Source: Gemmatimonadales bacterium (lineage in GTDB: Bacteria > Gemmatimonadota > Gemmatimonadetes > Gemmatimonadales > GWC2-71-9). Taken from it: a stretch of DNA of 64,000 nucleotides. This document shows, one piece after another, positions 15,654-24,047 of this stretch; the stretch's first letter is position 1; each line of letters opens with the position of its first letter. The stretch spans positions 62,001-126,000 of the forward strand of contig JAICWE010000002.1 of NCBI GenBank assembly GCA_025934955.1, read 5' to 3'. The notes under the pieces were generated by a model. It was given only the letters and a program-made list of their open reading frames with translations. It made no database searches and was not told the origin of the DNA. Made by a program: the position numbers and the translations under genes.

Positions 15654-17267
15654 TCAGGTGCCGCTGCTCGGCCGGTAGTCGGGCGGGCGCCGGTGATGGG
15701 TCGCCTGCTCATAGGCGTATGCCAGCCGGATCAGAGTCGGCTCGCTCCAGCGTCCCGCAAAGAACGAAAGCCCGACCGGAATGCCCGCGACGTAACCGGC
15801 CGGCACGGTGATTCCCGCGTACCCCGCCACTGCCGCCGGCCCGTAGCTCGAGCCCAGCTCATGATCGCCATTCACGTGGTCGATGAGCCAGGTGGGCGAG
15901 CCGGACGGCGCCACGATCGCGTCCAGCCGGTGCTGCCGGAGTGTCGCATCAATGCCGCGAGCACGGCTCAGCTGCCGACAACTCGCGAGCGCCTTCCGGT
16001 ACTTCGGGTCGGTGAGCGATCCCTTCTTCTGCGCCATCTCGAATATCTCCTGCGCGAAGAACGGCATCTCGGTGTCACGATGCTGATCGTTGAAGGCGAT
16101 AAGATCGGTCAGTCGCTTCATCGGCGCATTGGGCCCGAGCGCGGCGAGATACTCATTGATTCCCGCCTTGAACTCGTAGAGCAGCACCTCGAACTCGGCG
16201 TCGCCCCACTTGCCCGCCGTCGCGATGTCGGCGGGGTCGACGATAGTGGCGCCGAGTTCGCGGAGCTGGCGGATGGCATCGTCGGTCAGCGCGTCGGTTT
16301 CGGGGTGATAGCCCATGTAGCTCTTCCGCGCCACGCCGACTCGCGCGCCCTTGAGTCCGTTCGGATCGAGGAAGCGGGTGTAGTCGGTGACCGCCGGGCG
16401 GCCCTGCGTCGTCGCGGGATCGCGCGGATCGGGGCCGGCGAGCGCGGTCAGCAACGCCGCCGCGTCCGAGACGGTGCGCGCCATCGGTCCGGCGGTGTCC
16501 TGACTGGCCGAGATGGGGATGATGCCGGCGCGGCTCACCAACCCGACGGTCGGCTTGATGCCGACCAGCGAATGCGCCGCCGAGGGGCAGATGACCGAGC
16601 CGTCGGTTTCGCTGCCCACGGCGACCACGCAGTAACCCGCCGCCACCGCGCCGGCCGACCCGGAGCTCGAGCCGCAGGGGCTTCGGTCCAGCGCGTACGG
16701 GTTGCGGCCCTGTCCGCCGCGGCCACTCCATCCGCTGGAGGAGTGGGTCGAACGGAAGTTGGCCCACTCGCTCAGATTGGCCTTGGCGACGAGAATGGCG
16801 CCCGCGGCGCGGAGCCGCGCGGCGACGCCGGAGTCGCGAGGAGCGATGGAGCCCTCGAGCGCCAGCGAACCGGCGGTCGTGGTCATCCGGTCGGCGGTGT
16901 CGATGTTGTCCTTCAGCACGATGGGAATGCCGTGGAGCGGGCCGCGGGGGCCTTTCTCCTTCCGCTCGGTGTCCAGCGCCGCCGCGACTGCCTCGGCTTC
17001 GGGATTGGTTTCGATGATGGCGCGAAGTTCCGGCCCCGCGCGGTCGAGCTGCGCGATACGCGAGAGCGTGAACTGCACCAGCGCCGCCGAGGTGACCTCG
17101 CCGGAAGCGAGCGCGTGGCCGATTTCGACGACCGTCGCCTCGGTGAGGTCGAGGTCGCCCGCCGTTCCGCGCGCGGAGTGCGCGGCTCGCGACAGCGCAC
17201 GGCCGAGTGGCGTGCCCGCGCCGGCCGCGACCGCGGCGACGCCGAGAAAGTCGCGGCGATCCATCAT
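15654..17267 (-). CDS. Tat-exported amidase-signature hydrolase
   Basis: 537 residues. The N-terminus MMDRRDFLGVAAVAAGAG is a twin-arginine signal, so the enzyme should be folded before export. The amidase-signature triad is visible: Lys119 in VLKDN, the cis-Ser in CGSSSGSAG (about 201-202), and nucleophile Ser224 in ETDGSVICPS. Family members hydrolyse amides such as peptides, acylated amines or acetamide; Tat-borne forms are often called peptide amidases. The start overlaps the stop of the YhaM-like nuclease gene (ATGA). The sequence does not reveal the substrate. It is too divergent in context (no gatB/gatC) to be GatA. Confidence 0.9.
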   Translation of the reverse strand: MMDRRDFLGVAAVAAGAGTPLGRALSRAAHSARGTAGDLDLTEATVVEIGHALASGEVTSAALVQFTLSRIAQLDRAGPELRAIIETNPEAEAVAAALDTERKEKGPRGPLHGIPIVLKDNIDTADRMTTTAGSLALEGSIAPRDSGVAARLRAAGAILVAKANLSEWANFRSTHSSSGWSGRGGQGRNPYALDRSPCGSSSGSAGAVAAGYCVVAVGSETDGSVICPSAAHSLVGIKPTVGLVSRAGIIPISASQDTAGPMARTVSDAAALLTALAGPDPRDPATTQGRPAVTDYTRFLDPNGLKGARVGVARKSYMGYHPETDALTDDAIRQLRELGATIVDPADIATAGKWGDAEFEVLLYEFKAGINEYLAALGPNAPMKRLTDLIAFNDQHRDTEMPFFAQEIFEMAQKKGSLTDPKYRKALASCRQLSRARGIDATLRQHRLDAIVAPSGSPTWLIDHVNGDHELGSSYGPAAVAGYAGITVPAGYVAGIPVGLSFFAGRWSEPTLIRLAYAYEQATHHRRPPDYRPSSGT

Positions 17268-18247
17268 GATTCGGCCAGCCCCCAGTCGCTGCTGCCGCGG
17301 AAGGCACGGCGGTTGTCGATGGTCCACAACCGGCGGCTGAGATCGCCGCCGTCGAGGAAGTTCTCCGGAGCGTCCAACGCGTCGGCCATGCTCGCCGTCT
17401 TGGCGCTCGCGTTGTCGGCGTAGTGCAGGACTTCGGCCTCGAGCGTCATCGGCGCGACGGCGGCGCCGAACTCCAGCTTGCCGTGGTGCGAGAGGATGAG
17501 ATGCTGCAGCAGCGTCGCCTCCCGATCGCTGCACGGATCGGGATCGGCGGCGCGGAGCCGCCGCTCCAGCATCAGGCTGCCCAGCACCACGTGACCGAGG
17601 AGCGCGCCGCACTCGGTGGCTTCGAAGGCACCCGTCCAGCTGTACGCTTCGAGCTTGCCCACGTCGTGCAGGAGCGCGCCGGCGAGGACGAGGTCGGCGT
17701 CCGCGTGGCACACCTTGCACATGGCGCGGCCGATGGAGGCGACTTCCACCGTGTGCTTGAGCAGTCCGCCCAATTCGGCGTGGTGGCCGACGGTGCCGGC
17801 GGGGCACTCGCCGTAGCGGTCGCGGAACTCGGGATCGTCGTAGAAGAGCGCCAGCACCGCGGCGAGCCGCGGCCGCCGGATCTCGGCGCGCCAGCGGTCG
17901 AGCCGCTCCCACCACGGCGTCACGTCGCCGATGGACGGCACCAGATCACGCCATGCGACGCTGCCGCGTGGGAGCGGGCGGATGGACGTGACGTTGAGCT
18001 GACGCTTGCCGCGGAACTGCGCGACGTCGCCGATGACCTGCACGATGTCGTTGCGGCCGAGTCCGTCGAGCTGCCGCTGGTCCACGCCCCAGAACGGCGC
18101 CGACTCGATACGGCCGGTCGAGTTGCCGAGCGTCAGGATGGTGCAATCCCTGTCGCCGTACGTCTTCTGTTCCACATCCAGCAGCAGCAGCGGATCCTGC
18201 AGTCGCTCGCCGAGCGGGAGCCGCTTGAGGTTGGGCGGGGTCGGCAT
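17264..18247 (-). CDS. OB-fold plus HD-domain nuclease, YhaM-like
   Basis: 327 residues. The first about 95 form an OB-like nucleic-acid binding domain, and the rest is an HD domain with His165 in GLLKHTVEV and the His194-Asp195 pair in LLHDVGKLE. This order and the CHADADLVLAGALLHD segment match YhaM/CBF1, manganese-dependent 3'-5' exoribonucleases of Gram-positive bacteria. RNA or ssDNA trimming is therefore the likely role. It shares a 4-base overlap with the exported amidase, an odd pairing in which the two products act in different compartments. A TATTCT box on the minus strand (18278-18273) overlaps the divergent promoter. Confidence 0.8.
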   Translation of the reverse strand: MPTPPNLKRLPLGERLQDPLLLLDVEQKTYGDRDCTILTLGNSTGRIESAPFWGVDQRQLDGLGRNDIVQVIGDVAQFRGKRQLNVTSIRPLPRGSVAWRDLVPSIGDVTPWWERLDRWRAEIRRPRLAAVLALFYDDPEFRDRYGECPAGTVGHHAELGGLLKHTVEVASIGRAMCKVCHADADLVLAGALLHDVGKLEAYSWTGAFEATECGALLGHVVLGSLMLERRLRAADPDPCSDREATLLQHLILSHHGKLEFGAAVAPMTLEAEVLHYADNASAKTASMADALDAPENFLDGGDLSRRLWTIDNRRAFRGSSDWGLAES

Positions 18248-18265
18248 TGGGTTGGCGGGTTGGAG

Positions 18266-18294
18266 TTGGAATAGAATAACCCGTACAGTAGGTT
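18266..18294 (+). promoter_or_regulatory. Leaderless promoter of the Fis-type regulator
   Basis: TTGGAA (18266-18271), 17 bases, TAGGTT (18289-18294), six bases, then ATG 18301. It is the clearest case in the window of a complete promoter abutting a start codon. Confidence 0.55.
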
Positions 18295-18300
18295 CTTTCC

Positions 18301-18690
18301 ATGCAGCCGTCGCATCCACTGCATGTGCTCGTGCTCGAGCGGCGCGCGGATCGGCGGGACGCGCTTCGGGATCTGTTGCGCGCCGCGGGCCATCATCCAC
18401 TCGAAGCCGCGGACGCCGGCGCCGCGGCCGAGGCGCTGCGCGTGCCGGGGCTCGATCTGCTGCTGCTCGATCTTGGTCTGCCCGAGCTGGACCTCGCGGC
18501 GCTGGCGCAGGCGATCTGCCCCACCGGCTCGTCCGCGCCCGACTCGCTGGACGCCGCGGAGCGCCGCCACATTGCCGCGATGCTGCGGCACACCCGCGGC
18601 AACCGTCGCCAGGCGGCCATGCTGCTGGGGATCTCGCGCTCGACGCTGCTCAACAAGCTGCGGCGCTACGGACTCGACAGCGAGCGCTGA
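18301..18690 (+). CDS. Half-receiver with Fis-type DNA-binding helix
   Basis: 129 residues. Residues 5-65 resemble the first half of a CheY-like receiver, with LDLLLLDLGLPELD carrying a candidate Asp57. The N-terminal acidic pair is replaced (VLERR), and strands 4-5 with the conserved Lys are missing. The last 45 residues are a Fis/HTH_8 motif (HIAAMLRHTRGNRRQAAMLL and onward), as found at the end of NtrC-family and ActR/RegA-type regulators. ActR/RegA proteins have a full receiver plus this HTH, so this looks like an internally shortened relative. It may bind DNA constitutively. Confidence 0.75.
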   Translation: MQPSHPLHVLVLERRADRRDALRDLLRAAGHHPLEAADAGAAAEALRVPGLDLLLLDLGLPELDLAALAQAICPTGSSAPDSLDAAERRHIAAMLRHTRGNRRQAAMLLGISRSTLLNKLRRYGLDSER

Positions 18691-18694
18691 TCCG

Positions 18695-19327
18695 ATGCGC
18701 ATACCGCTCCGCGGCCGGCTCCGCGTATCCTGCCGGGCCGCGCTCCTCGTATGGTTGGCCGCGCTCGCCCCGGGGGAGGTGATGATGGCGCAGAACCCGG
18801 CGCCGGCCGTCCATGATGGCGCGCTGCGGCGAGGGACGCTGAGCTTCGACGGCCGCTCCACGCTGGGCGATTTCGTCGGCAGCACCGACAGCGTCACCGG
18901 CGCGGTCGCAGGCGCCGCGGCGATCGGCGCCGTGCGCGGACACGTGGAAGCGCCGGTGACGACACTCCGCACCGCCAACGATCATCGCGACCGGGACCTG
19001 AACAAGTCACTGGAGTCGGCGCGGTATCCGGAGATCCGCTTCGACCTCGACTCCGCGACCGCGGCATCCGCGGCGGGCGCGCCCGCCGCGGGAGCCGGCG
19101 ACAGCATACCGATCACACTGCACGGCACGCTGCACATCCACGGTGTGGACCGCCCGGTGGACCTGCCGGCCACGGTGCTGCGCGCGCCCGGCACGCTGCG
19201 GGTGCGCAGCGACTTTCCGCTCAACCTCAAGGACTATCGCATCGGCGGTCTCAGCCGCTTTCTCGGCATGTTCAAGATGCAGCCGGATATCGTGGTGCAC
19301 GTGGACGTGACGTTCGAGCAGCCGTGA
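18695..19327 (+). CDS. YceI-family secreted lipocalin-like protein
   Basis: 210 residues. An N-terminal signal peptide is followed by the YceI pattern: FDGRSTLGDFVGST, a HxxDRDLNKSLESARYPEI segment and the final LNLKDYRIGG and VDVTFEQ strands. YceI proteins form an extended beta-barrel that binds isoprenoids or fatty-acid amides in the periplasm. An Ala/Gly-rich insertion of about 15 residues sits in mid-domain. It follows the regulator gene by 4 bases, so the two are probably co-transcribed from the leaderless promoter upstream. Confidence 0.85.
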   Translation: MRIPLRGRLRVSCRAALLVWLAALAPGEVMMAQNPAPAVHDGALRRGTLSFDGRSTLGDFVGSTDSVTGAVAGAAAIGAVRGHVEAPVTTLRTANDHRDRDLNKSLESARYPEIRFDLDSATAASAAGAPAAGAGDSIPITLHGTLHIHGVDRPVDLPATVLRAPGTLRVRSDFPLNLKDYRIGGLSRFLGMFKMQPDIVVHVDVTFEQP

Positions 19328-19334
19328 GCCCTCA

Positions 19335-19766
19335 TCAGCGGACGATCCGGACGCGGCCGTAGCGGGAGATGATCACGTCGCGCGCGGCGCCGCCGCGGGT
19401 GAGGTGGTACGTCGCGTTGGCGACGCCGGCGGTCCATCCCGTCGGCGCAAAGGCGAGCGGGCGTGCGGGGCCGCTCAGCACCACGCGGTCCGCGCCCGGA
19501 CCGGCATCGGTCCACGCGGTGACCGTGTCGGCGCCGACGACGGTGCGAACGACGAGCGAGTCCGCGGTGACGAGGAGCAGCGCCGTCCCGCTCGCTGCCC
19601 GCGCCGCCAGCCGGGCCTGGCCGTGCGCGCCGGCGACGCGGAGCGCGGCCGCCTCCACGGCCAGGTCGTCCAGCGGCTCGGCCAGGCGGGGGATCATGAA
19701 TCCCGCGATGATGCCGATAATGGCGAGGACGATCAGCAGCTCCAGCAGGGTCATGCCGCGGCGCAT
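19335..19766 (-). CDS. Type IV prepilin-like protein (GspH/FimT type)
   Basis: 143 residues from ATG 19766. The class III leader is short and ends in RRG, with MTLLELLIVLAIIGIIAG after the Gly; the Glu at +5 and the hydrophobic helix are diagnostic. A prepilin peptidase would cut after the Gly and methylate the new N-terminus. The globular part is small and beta-rich, like minor pilins or pseudopilins. A longer upstream frame lacks prepilin character and was not used. No other pilus genes are nearby, so it is an isolated minor pilin whose partner system lies elsewhere. Confidence 0.85.
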   Translation of the reverse strand: MRRGMTLLELLIVLAIIGIIAGFMIPRLAEPLDDLAVEAAALRVAGAHGQARLAARAASGTALLLVTADSLVVRTVVGADTVTAWTDAGPGADRVVLSGPARPLAFAPTGWTAGVANATYHLTRGGAARDVIISRYGRVRIVR

Positions 19767-19867
19767 GCGGAAGTGTGGCGTGTCCGGCGGCCGGCACACG
19801 CATCGTGCCGACGCAGGTCGGTCCGGAACCGCGCGGCGGCCGGCCCGAACGTCTGCCGGCGGCTCGT

Positions 19868-19891
19868 CAAGGGGTGACGTTGCTCCCCTTG
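19868..19891. promoter_or_regulatory. Perfect inverted repeat, possible operator
   Basis: CAAGGGG (19868-19874) and CCCCTTG (19885-19891), separated by ten bases. The right arm overlaps the -35 of the promoter for the following gene, a suitable place for a repressor. Confidence 0.35.
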
Positions 19892-19917
19892 CCGGGTCGC
19901 CAGGGTTAGGGCATACT
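19889..19917 (+). promoter_or_regulatory. Promoter of the TPR-like protein gene
   Basis: TTGCCG (19889-19894), 17 bases, CATACT (19912-19917). The predicted start is near 19924. Confidence 0.4.
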
Positions 19918-19975
19918 AGCGCCAACCCCTGTCACGCCTGCCGCGCGGGAGTCTCGACTGTTCACGTCAAGCCGC

Positions 19976-21259
19976 TTGTTCGGTGAGCTCGGCCCGTCGG
20001 CCGACCTCGTGCACCACCTCTCGTTTCTCGAGCGCGCGCGGAGCCAGCGCCAGCGGGAGCGCGATCTCGAGTCGCGGCTGGCGCTCGCCGGCTATCTCGT
20101 CGCCCGGCTCACCGCGCGGGCTCTGGCGGTGGATCCCGAGGGCGACACCGAGGACGGCGAAGCGCTGCGCTGGCAGCGCGACAGCACCCGGCGCTATCTG
20201 GATGAGCTGCCGGCCGACCGGCCGGAAGTGGCGCACCTCGCCGGCATCGTCGCCGCGATCGAAGAGCCGCTGGCGCGGCGCGAATCGGCGCTGCGCCTCG
20301 GTCTCATGGCCTACGCCTACTTCCTCGAGCACGAAGGCCGCCTGGAGGAAGCGCTCGACGTTCTCGGTCTCACCGCGCGGGCGTACGGCAATGCGCTCGC
20401 GCCGGCGGAGTTCGTCCGGATCGCGCTGACGGCCGCGCGGCTCAACCGGCTGCTCGCCCGCTGGGACAGCGCGCTGGGGCTGTACGGCACGGCCTCCGAA
20501 GCGGCGGTGGCGTGCGGCGACCGGGCCGCGGCGTTGCGTGCGCGCCTGGGTCAGGCCGCGGTGCTCCGCGGGCGGGGCAATCTCCCGGCGGCACGTGACG
20601 AAGTGGAGCGGGTGCTCCGCGAGGCGGAGGCGGAGGATCGCGGCGACATCGTCTCCGACGCCTGGCTCGACCTCGGCGCGATCTGCGGCAAGGAGGGGCG
20701 CCGCTTCGAGGCGTTGGACGCGAACTATCAGGCGTTCAGCCGCTGCGAGGACCCGCTCCAGCAGATGCGCATCCTGGGCGATCTCGGCGTGGCGTTGCTG
20801 GGCGTCGGCGCGCAGGACGTCGCGCGCATCGCGCTCGGCATCGTCGCCGCCTCCCAGGCGAGCTTCACGGTGCGCACCAACGCACTCCTGGAGTTGCTCG
20901 AGCTCGAATCGCAGAGTGGCGACCGCCTCGGCTTCGAGCGGCGGCGGCAAGCCGCGGCGGCCGTGGTCGAGCGGATGCCGCCGAGCATGGCGCTCGACTT
21001 CGCGTACAAGAGCGCGATCGGGCTGGTGCGGTTCGGGAACCTGAAGCGGGGCCGCCGCCAGCTCGTGGAAGCGCAGCGGCTGGCGGAGCTGCACCGGTTG
21101 AACGAGTGGTATTTCCGACTCGACTCGGTGCTCGCGAACCTGGACGGCTGTGGACCGGGCCAGGTCCCGGCCACCGCCGAACCGCTGGCCGTGGAACACG
21201 AGCCGGCGGTGTGGGCGATGGCAGCGGGACTCAAGGCCTTCGCGGGGGCGGCGCGCTAG
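19976..21259 (+). CDS. TPR-like helical repeat protein
   Basis: 427 residues, cytoplasmic, no signal. The body from about residue 85 is a long series of helix pairs of TPR type (for example LARRESALRLGLMAYAYFLE, RLEEALDVLGLTARAYGNAL, AALRARLGQAAVLRGRGNLP). TPR arrays mediate protein contacts; nothing catalytic is visible. The start is uncertain: TTG 19976 is used because the frame has no ATG near the promoter, and CTG 19958 is the only other candidate. It may be a regulatory scaffold of the kind found in large bacterial transcription activators that have lost the DNA-binding part. Confidence 0.65.
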   Translation: MFGELGPSADLVHHLSFLERARSQRQRERDLESRLALAGYLVARLTARALAVDPEGDTEDGEALRWQRDSTRRYLDELPADRPEVAHLAGIVAAIEEPLARRESALRLGLMAYAYFLEHEGRLEEALDVLGLTARAYGNALAPAEFVRIALTAARLNRLLARWDSALGLYGTASEAAVACGDRAAALRARLGQAAVLRGRGNLPAARDEVERVLREAEAEDRGDIVSDAWLDLGAICGKEGRRFEALDANYQAFSRCEDPLQQMRILGDLGVALLGVGAQDVARIALGIVAASQASFTVRTNALLELLELESQSGDRLGFERRRQAAAAVVERMPPSMALDFAYKSAIGLVRFGNLKRGRRQLVEAQRLAELHRLNEWYFRLDSVLANLDGCGPGQVPATAEPLAVEHEPAVWAMAAGLKAFAGAAR

Positions 21260-21280
21260 CGGTCAGCCGGCGCGGCGCGT

Positions 21281-21427
21281 TCAGCAGCGGTTGTTGGAGC
21301 CCTGCTGCTCGCAGGTGGTGTCGAACGAGGCCTTCGGACCGGTTGCGGACTCGGAACAGGCTGCGGCGAGCGTGCTGAAGGTGCCGACGAGGGCGAGGGC
21401 GAAGAAGAACTTGCGGGCGCGGGTCAT
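21281..21427 (-). CDS. Tiny lipoprotein, 48 aa
   Basis: ATG 21427 with GGAGG seven bases upstream. The product has a signal sequence and lipobox ending AAAC (Cys20), then only 28 mature residues including two further cysteines near the C-terminus. Small lipoproteins of this kind are often entericidin-like or structural. No homologue is recognised. It is convergent with the TPR-like gene, 21 bases apart. Confidence 0.6.
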   Translation of the reverse strand: MTRARKFFFALALVGTFSTLAAACSESATGPKASFDTTCEQQGSNNRC

Positions 21428-21522
21428 GGTGTACCTCCGAAGCGGATCGTCGAGGGGGTACGTCAAGATGCCGGACGCCGGCACTCGCAAACAGGACGAT
21501 TCTGCGACACGATAGGGCGGAT

Positions 21523-22323
21523 TTGCGACACTCTCTCGTGCTGGCGATGCTGCCGCCGGCCCGGCTCCATCGACTGCGAACGGCGGACGCCACGCGGTTC
21601 ACCGTGACCAGCGCACCCGCCTGGGGCGAGGCGCTCGAGCTGGTGCGCTTACGGCCCATCGAGCTGGCCGTGGTCGACCCGCTGCTGCACGGCCGGCCGC
21701 GCATGACCGAGATCGAGCGGCTGCGGCTGTTGTTCCCGTCGCTTCCCGTAGTGGTCTACACCGCGCTGGTGCCGGAGGTGGCCGGGGTGCTCCTCTCGCT
21801 CGGGCAGCTGGGCATCCGGCGGGCGGTCTTCGACCGGATCGACGACGCGCCGGCGGCGCTCCGCTCGGTGCTGCAGCAGGAGCTGGAGCGGGGCGTGGCG
21901 CAGCAGGTGATGCAGGTGCTGGCCGAGCGGCTGGCGCCACTGCCGGCGGCGCTCCGGTGGGCGCTCGAGTCCATGGTGCACGCCTCGGCGGAGTCGGCGA
22001 CCGTGACGGCGCTGGCGGAGCGGGCGCTCCTCACCCGCCGCACGGTGGAGCGCTGCTTCGGCCGCGCGGGACTGCCGTCTCCCCGGACCGTGGTGCAGCT
22101 GGTGCGTGCGCTCTATGCTCACCGGCTCCTGCTGGATCCGGGCTATACCGTGGAAGACGTCGCCCTGCGGCTCGGATTCGGCCGCGCGAGGATGCTCAAC
22201 GCCTGTCTGCGTGACGTGTTCGGCTGCACCGCGGGCGACCTGCGCGCCTCGTATACGCTGGAGGAGACCCTGGCGATGATCACGGCGCGGCACTTCACGC
22301 CGGCAGCGCAGGCGGCGAGCTGA
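21523..22323 (+). CDS. AraC-type HTH protein with degenerate receiver-like N-terminus
   Basis: 266 residues from TTG 21523; GTG 21538 is an alternative. The N-terminal about 115 residues follow the receiver pattern of strands but lack the acidic pocket, with ELAVVDPLL giving the only aspartate at the usual site. The C-terminal about 100 residues carry two HTH units in the AraC style (LAERALLTRRTVERCFGRAG and VEDVALRLGFGRARMLNACL). It is therefore probably a transcription factor controlled by protein contact rather than phosphorylation. It is followed after 2 bases by a canonical single-domain receiver, which could be its partner. Confidence 0.7.
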   Translation: MRHSLVLAMLPPARLHRLRTADATRFTVTSAPAWGEALELVRLRPIELAVVDPLLHGRPRMTEIERLRLLFPSLPVVVYTALVPEVAGVLLSLGQLGIRRAVFDRIDDAPAALRSVLQQELERGVAQQVMQVLAERLAPLPAALRWALESMVHASAESATVTALAERALLTRRTVERCFGRAGLPSPRTVVQLVRALYAHRLLLDPGYTVEDVALRLGFGRARMLNACLRDVFGCTAGDLRASYTLEETLAMITARHFTPAAQAAS

Positions 22324-22325
22324 GC

Positions 22326-22721
22326 ATGCGGCTGCTCGTGGTGGACGACGAGCCGGCGGTGCGCCGCATCCTGGAGCGCCTGCTCAAGCACTTCGGCTAC
22401 GAGGTCGTGCTCGCCAGCGACGCCGATTCCGCCTACGCGCTCCTCACCGAGGGCGGCATCGACGGGGTGATCCTCGACCTCCAGATGCCGCTCCTGCCCG
22501 GGCCGGAGCTGTATATTGCGATCGCACGCCGCTGGCCGGAGCTGCGCCGGCGCGTGGTACTGATGAGTGGCGAGCTCCACCCGGTCCGGGACCGCTGGCC
22601 CGACGACCTGCGCGCCTGTCCGCTCCTTGCCAAGCCATTCACGCTCGACGTCCTGCGGCGCGCCCTCGACGAGACCCTCGTCGAGGAGCGCCCCGCGCCC
22701 CGCCGCAGCAACGGCTGCTGA
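22326..22721 (+). CDS. Single-domain response regulator
   Basis: 131 residues, a complete CheY-like receiver with no output domain. The acidic pair lies in VVDDEP, the phosphoacceptor Asp51 in VILDLQMP, and the conserved Lys in LLAKPF. It starts 2 bases after the AraC-type gene and is very probably co-transcribed with it. Stand-alone receivers pass phosphate to other proteins or block them by binding. No histidine kinase is adjacent. A short basic, Cys-ended tail follows the domain. Confidence 0.88.
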   Translation: MRLLVVDDEPAVRRILERLLKHFGYEVVLASDADSAYALLTEGGIDGVILDLQMPLLPGPELYIAIARRWPELRRRVVLMSGELHPVRDRWPDDLRACPLLAKPFTLDVLRRALDETLVEERPAPRRSNGC

Positions 22722-22744
22722 CGCTTCGCCTCGAACCACCGCTC

Positions 22745-23455
22745 ATGACCATGCTCATGCCGGTCCCCGTCGCCGCTTCGTCCGTCGCTTCTCCATCAGC
22801 CGTCCCGCCGGCCGCGCCGCGCGACCCGCTGGCCACACTGCGCGAATACCGCGCGCTGGCGCCATGGGGGCTGCGCGATCTCAGCGCGCTCGCCGGCGCG
22901 GTGCTCGACGCCTCGGACATCACGCCGCTCAACGCCGCCGCGCGCGCGCAGCCGAGCGAGCGCACCATCCGGTTCTACGTCACCCGCGGGCTGGTGAGCC
23001 CGCCTGACGGGCGCGGCACCGCCGCGGTGTACTCCTACCGGCACCTGCTCCAGGTGGTGGCGATCAAGCTGCGCCAGATGGAAGGCGGCACGCTCGAGGC
23101 GATCGCCGCCGAGCTCACGGCTCTGACCGGCGACGCCATCGAGCGGCGGGTCGCGGCCCAACTGGGGCCGGCGGTGCCGCCTCCGTCACAGCTCACGCTG
23201 CTGCATTCGCCCGGCACGGCGCGGGGCAAGGTCGGCCGCGCCATGCAGGCGTGGCTCGCGCTGCCGGACGAGAGCCGGGCCCCGCGGCCGACCGTCTGCC
23301 GCCGGATTCCCGTCGGCCCCGGTCTCGAGCTGCTGGTGGACGAGGCGCATCCCGCCATCCGGCTGCGCGGCTCCGCCGACCCGGCCGAGGCCGACCGCCT
23401 GCTTGCCGACGCGGTGCGGCGCGCCGTCACGTCGCTGCTCGCGCCCGAAGGCTGA
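22745..23455 (+). CDS. MerR-family transcription regulator
   Basis: 236 residues. After a low-complexity Pro/Ala/Ser start and about 45 residues of linker comes the winged-helix of the MerR family (SERTIRFYVTRGLVSPP, then YSYRHLLQVVAIKLRQMEGG). The C-terminal about 100 residues have no metal-binding cysteine pattern and could bind an unknown effector or protein. The HTH is unusually placed in mid-protein, after about 70 residues. It lies 23 bases after the receiver gene and 18 before lemA in a run of plus-strand genes, so it may regulate the LemA/HtpX pair. Confidence 0.8.
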   Translation: MTMLMPVPVAASSVASPSAVPPAAPRDPLATLREYRALAPWGLRDLSALAGAVLDASDITPLNAAARAQPSERTIRFYVTRGLVSPPDGRGTAAVYSYRHLLQVVAIKLRQMEGGTLEAIAAELTALTGDAIERRVAAQLGPAVPPPSQLTLLHSPGTARGKVGRAMQAWLALPDESRAPRPTVCRRIPVGPGLELLVDEAHPAIRLRGSADPAEADRLLADAVRRAVTSLLAPEG

Positions 23456-23473
23456 CCTCCACTCGGAGCTTCC

Positions 23474-24046
23474 ATGGCTGCAATCATATTGCTCGTCGTT
23501 CTGGTCGTGCTCGTCCTCTGGGTGATGGGCGCGTACAACCGGCTGGTCGCGTTGAAAAACCAGGCGCTCAACGCCTGGAAGCAGATCGACGTGCAGCTCA
23601 AGCGGCGGCACGACCTGATCCCCAACCTGGTGAACACGGTGAAGGGGGCGATGGAGTTCGAGCGCGGCACGCTGGAGGCCGTGATCTCGGCGCGCAACAA
23701 GGCGGTGAGCGCGACCGGCGTGCAGGCGACGGCGCAGGCGGAGGGCGAGCTGACCCAGGCGCTGGGCCGGCTGTTCGCACTGACGGAGAACTACCCCGAG
23801 CTCAAGTCCACCGGCAACGTGGCGCGGCTGCAGGAGGAGCTGACCAGCACCGAGAACAAGATCGGCTTTGCGCGGCAGCTCTACAACGACACCGCGACGC
23901 AGTACAACACCGCGCAGATGCAGTTCCCCACGAACCTCGTCGCCGGTCTCGCCAAGGCGACGCCGGCCGAGCTGTGGCAGATCGACGACGCGGCGGAGCG
24001 CGCCGTCCCGGCCGTGGACCTCTCCATGAACAAGCCCGCCTCCTGA
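23474..24046 (+). CDS. LemA-family membrane protein
   Basis: 190 residues. One N-terminal transmembrane segment (about residues 2-22) is followed by a helical-bundle domain with the family signatures YNRLVALKNQALNAWKQIDV, LKRRHDLIPNLVNTVKG and the end motif of aromatic and Asn residues. LemA proteins sit in the cytoplasmic membrane; their biochemical role is unsettled. Pairing with an M48 peptidase directly downstream (1-base gap) is a conserved arrangement and suggests membrane quality control. GGAG lies five bases before the ATG. Confidence 0.92.
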   Translation: MAAIILLVVLVVLVLWVMGAYNRLVALKNQALNAWKQIDVQLKRRHDLIPNLVNTVKGAMEFERGTLEAVISARNKAVSATGVQATAQAEGELTQALGRLFALTENYPELKSTGNVARLQEELTSTENKIGFARQLYNDTATQYNTAQMQFPTNLVAGLAKATPAELWQIDDAAERAVPAVDLSMNKPAS

Positions 24047-24047
24047 G

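Noticed and set aside
15058-15811. Long open frames across the 15.1-15.6 kb gap on both strands
   Set aside because: Their composition is Arg/Pro/Ser-rich, they lack ribosome sites, they cross a clear terminator stem and they overlap the 3' end of the amidase gene.
21501-21531. Direct repeat CTGCGACAC/TTGCGACAC just before the AraC-type gene
   Set aside because: Only 8 identical bases (TGCGACAC) in two copies. It could be an operator, but there is not enough to call a binding site.
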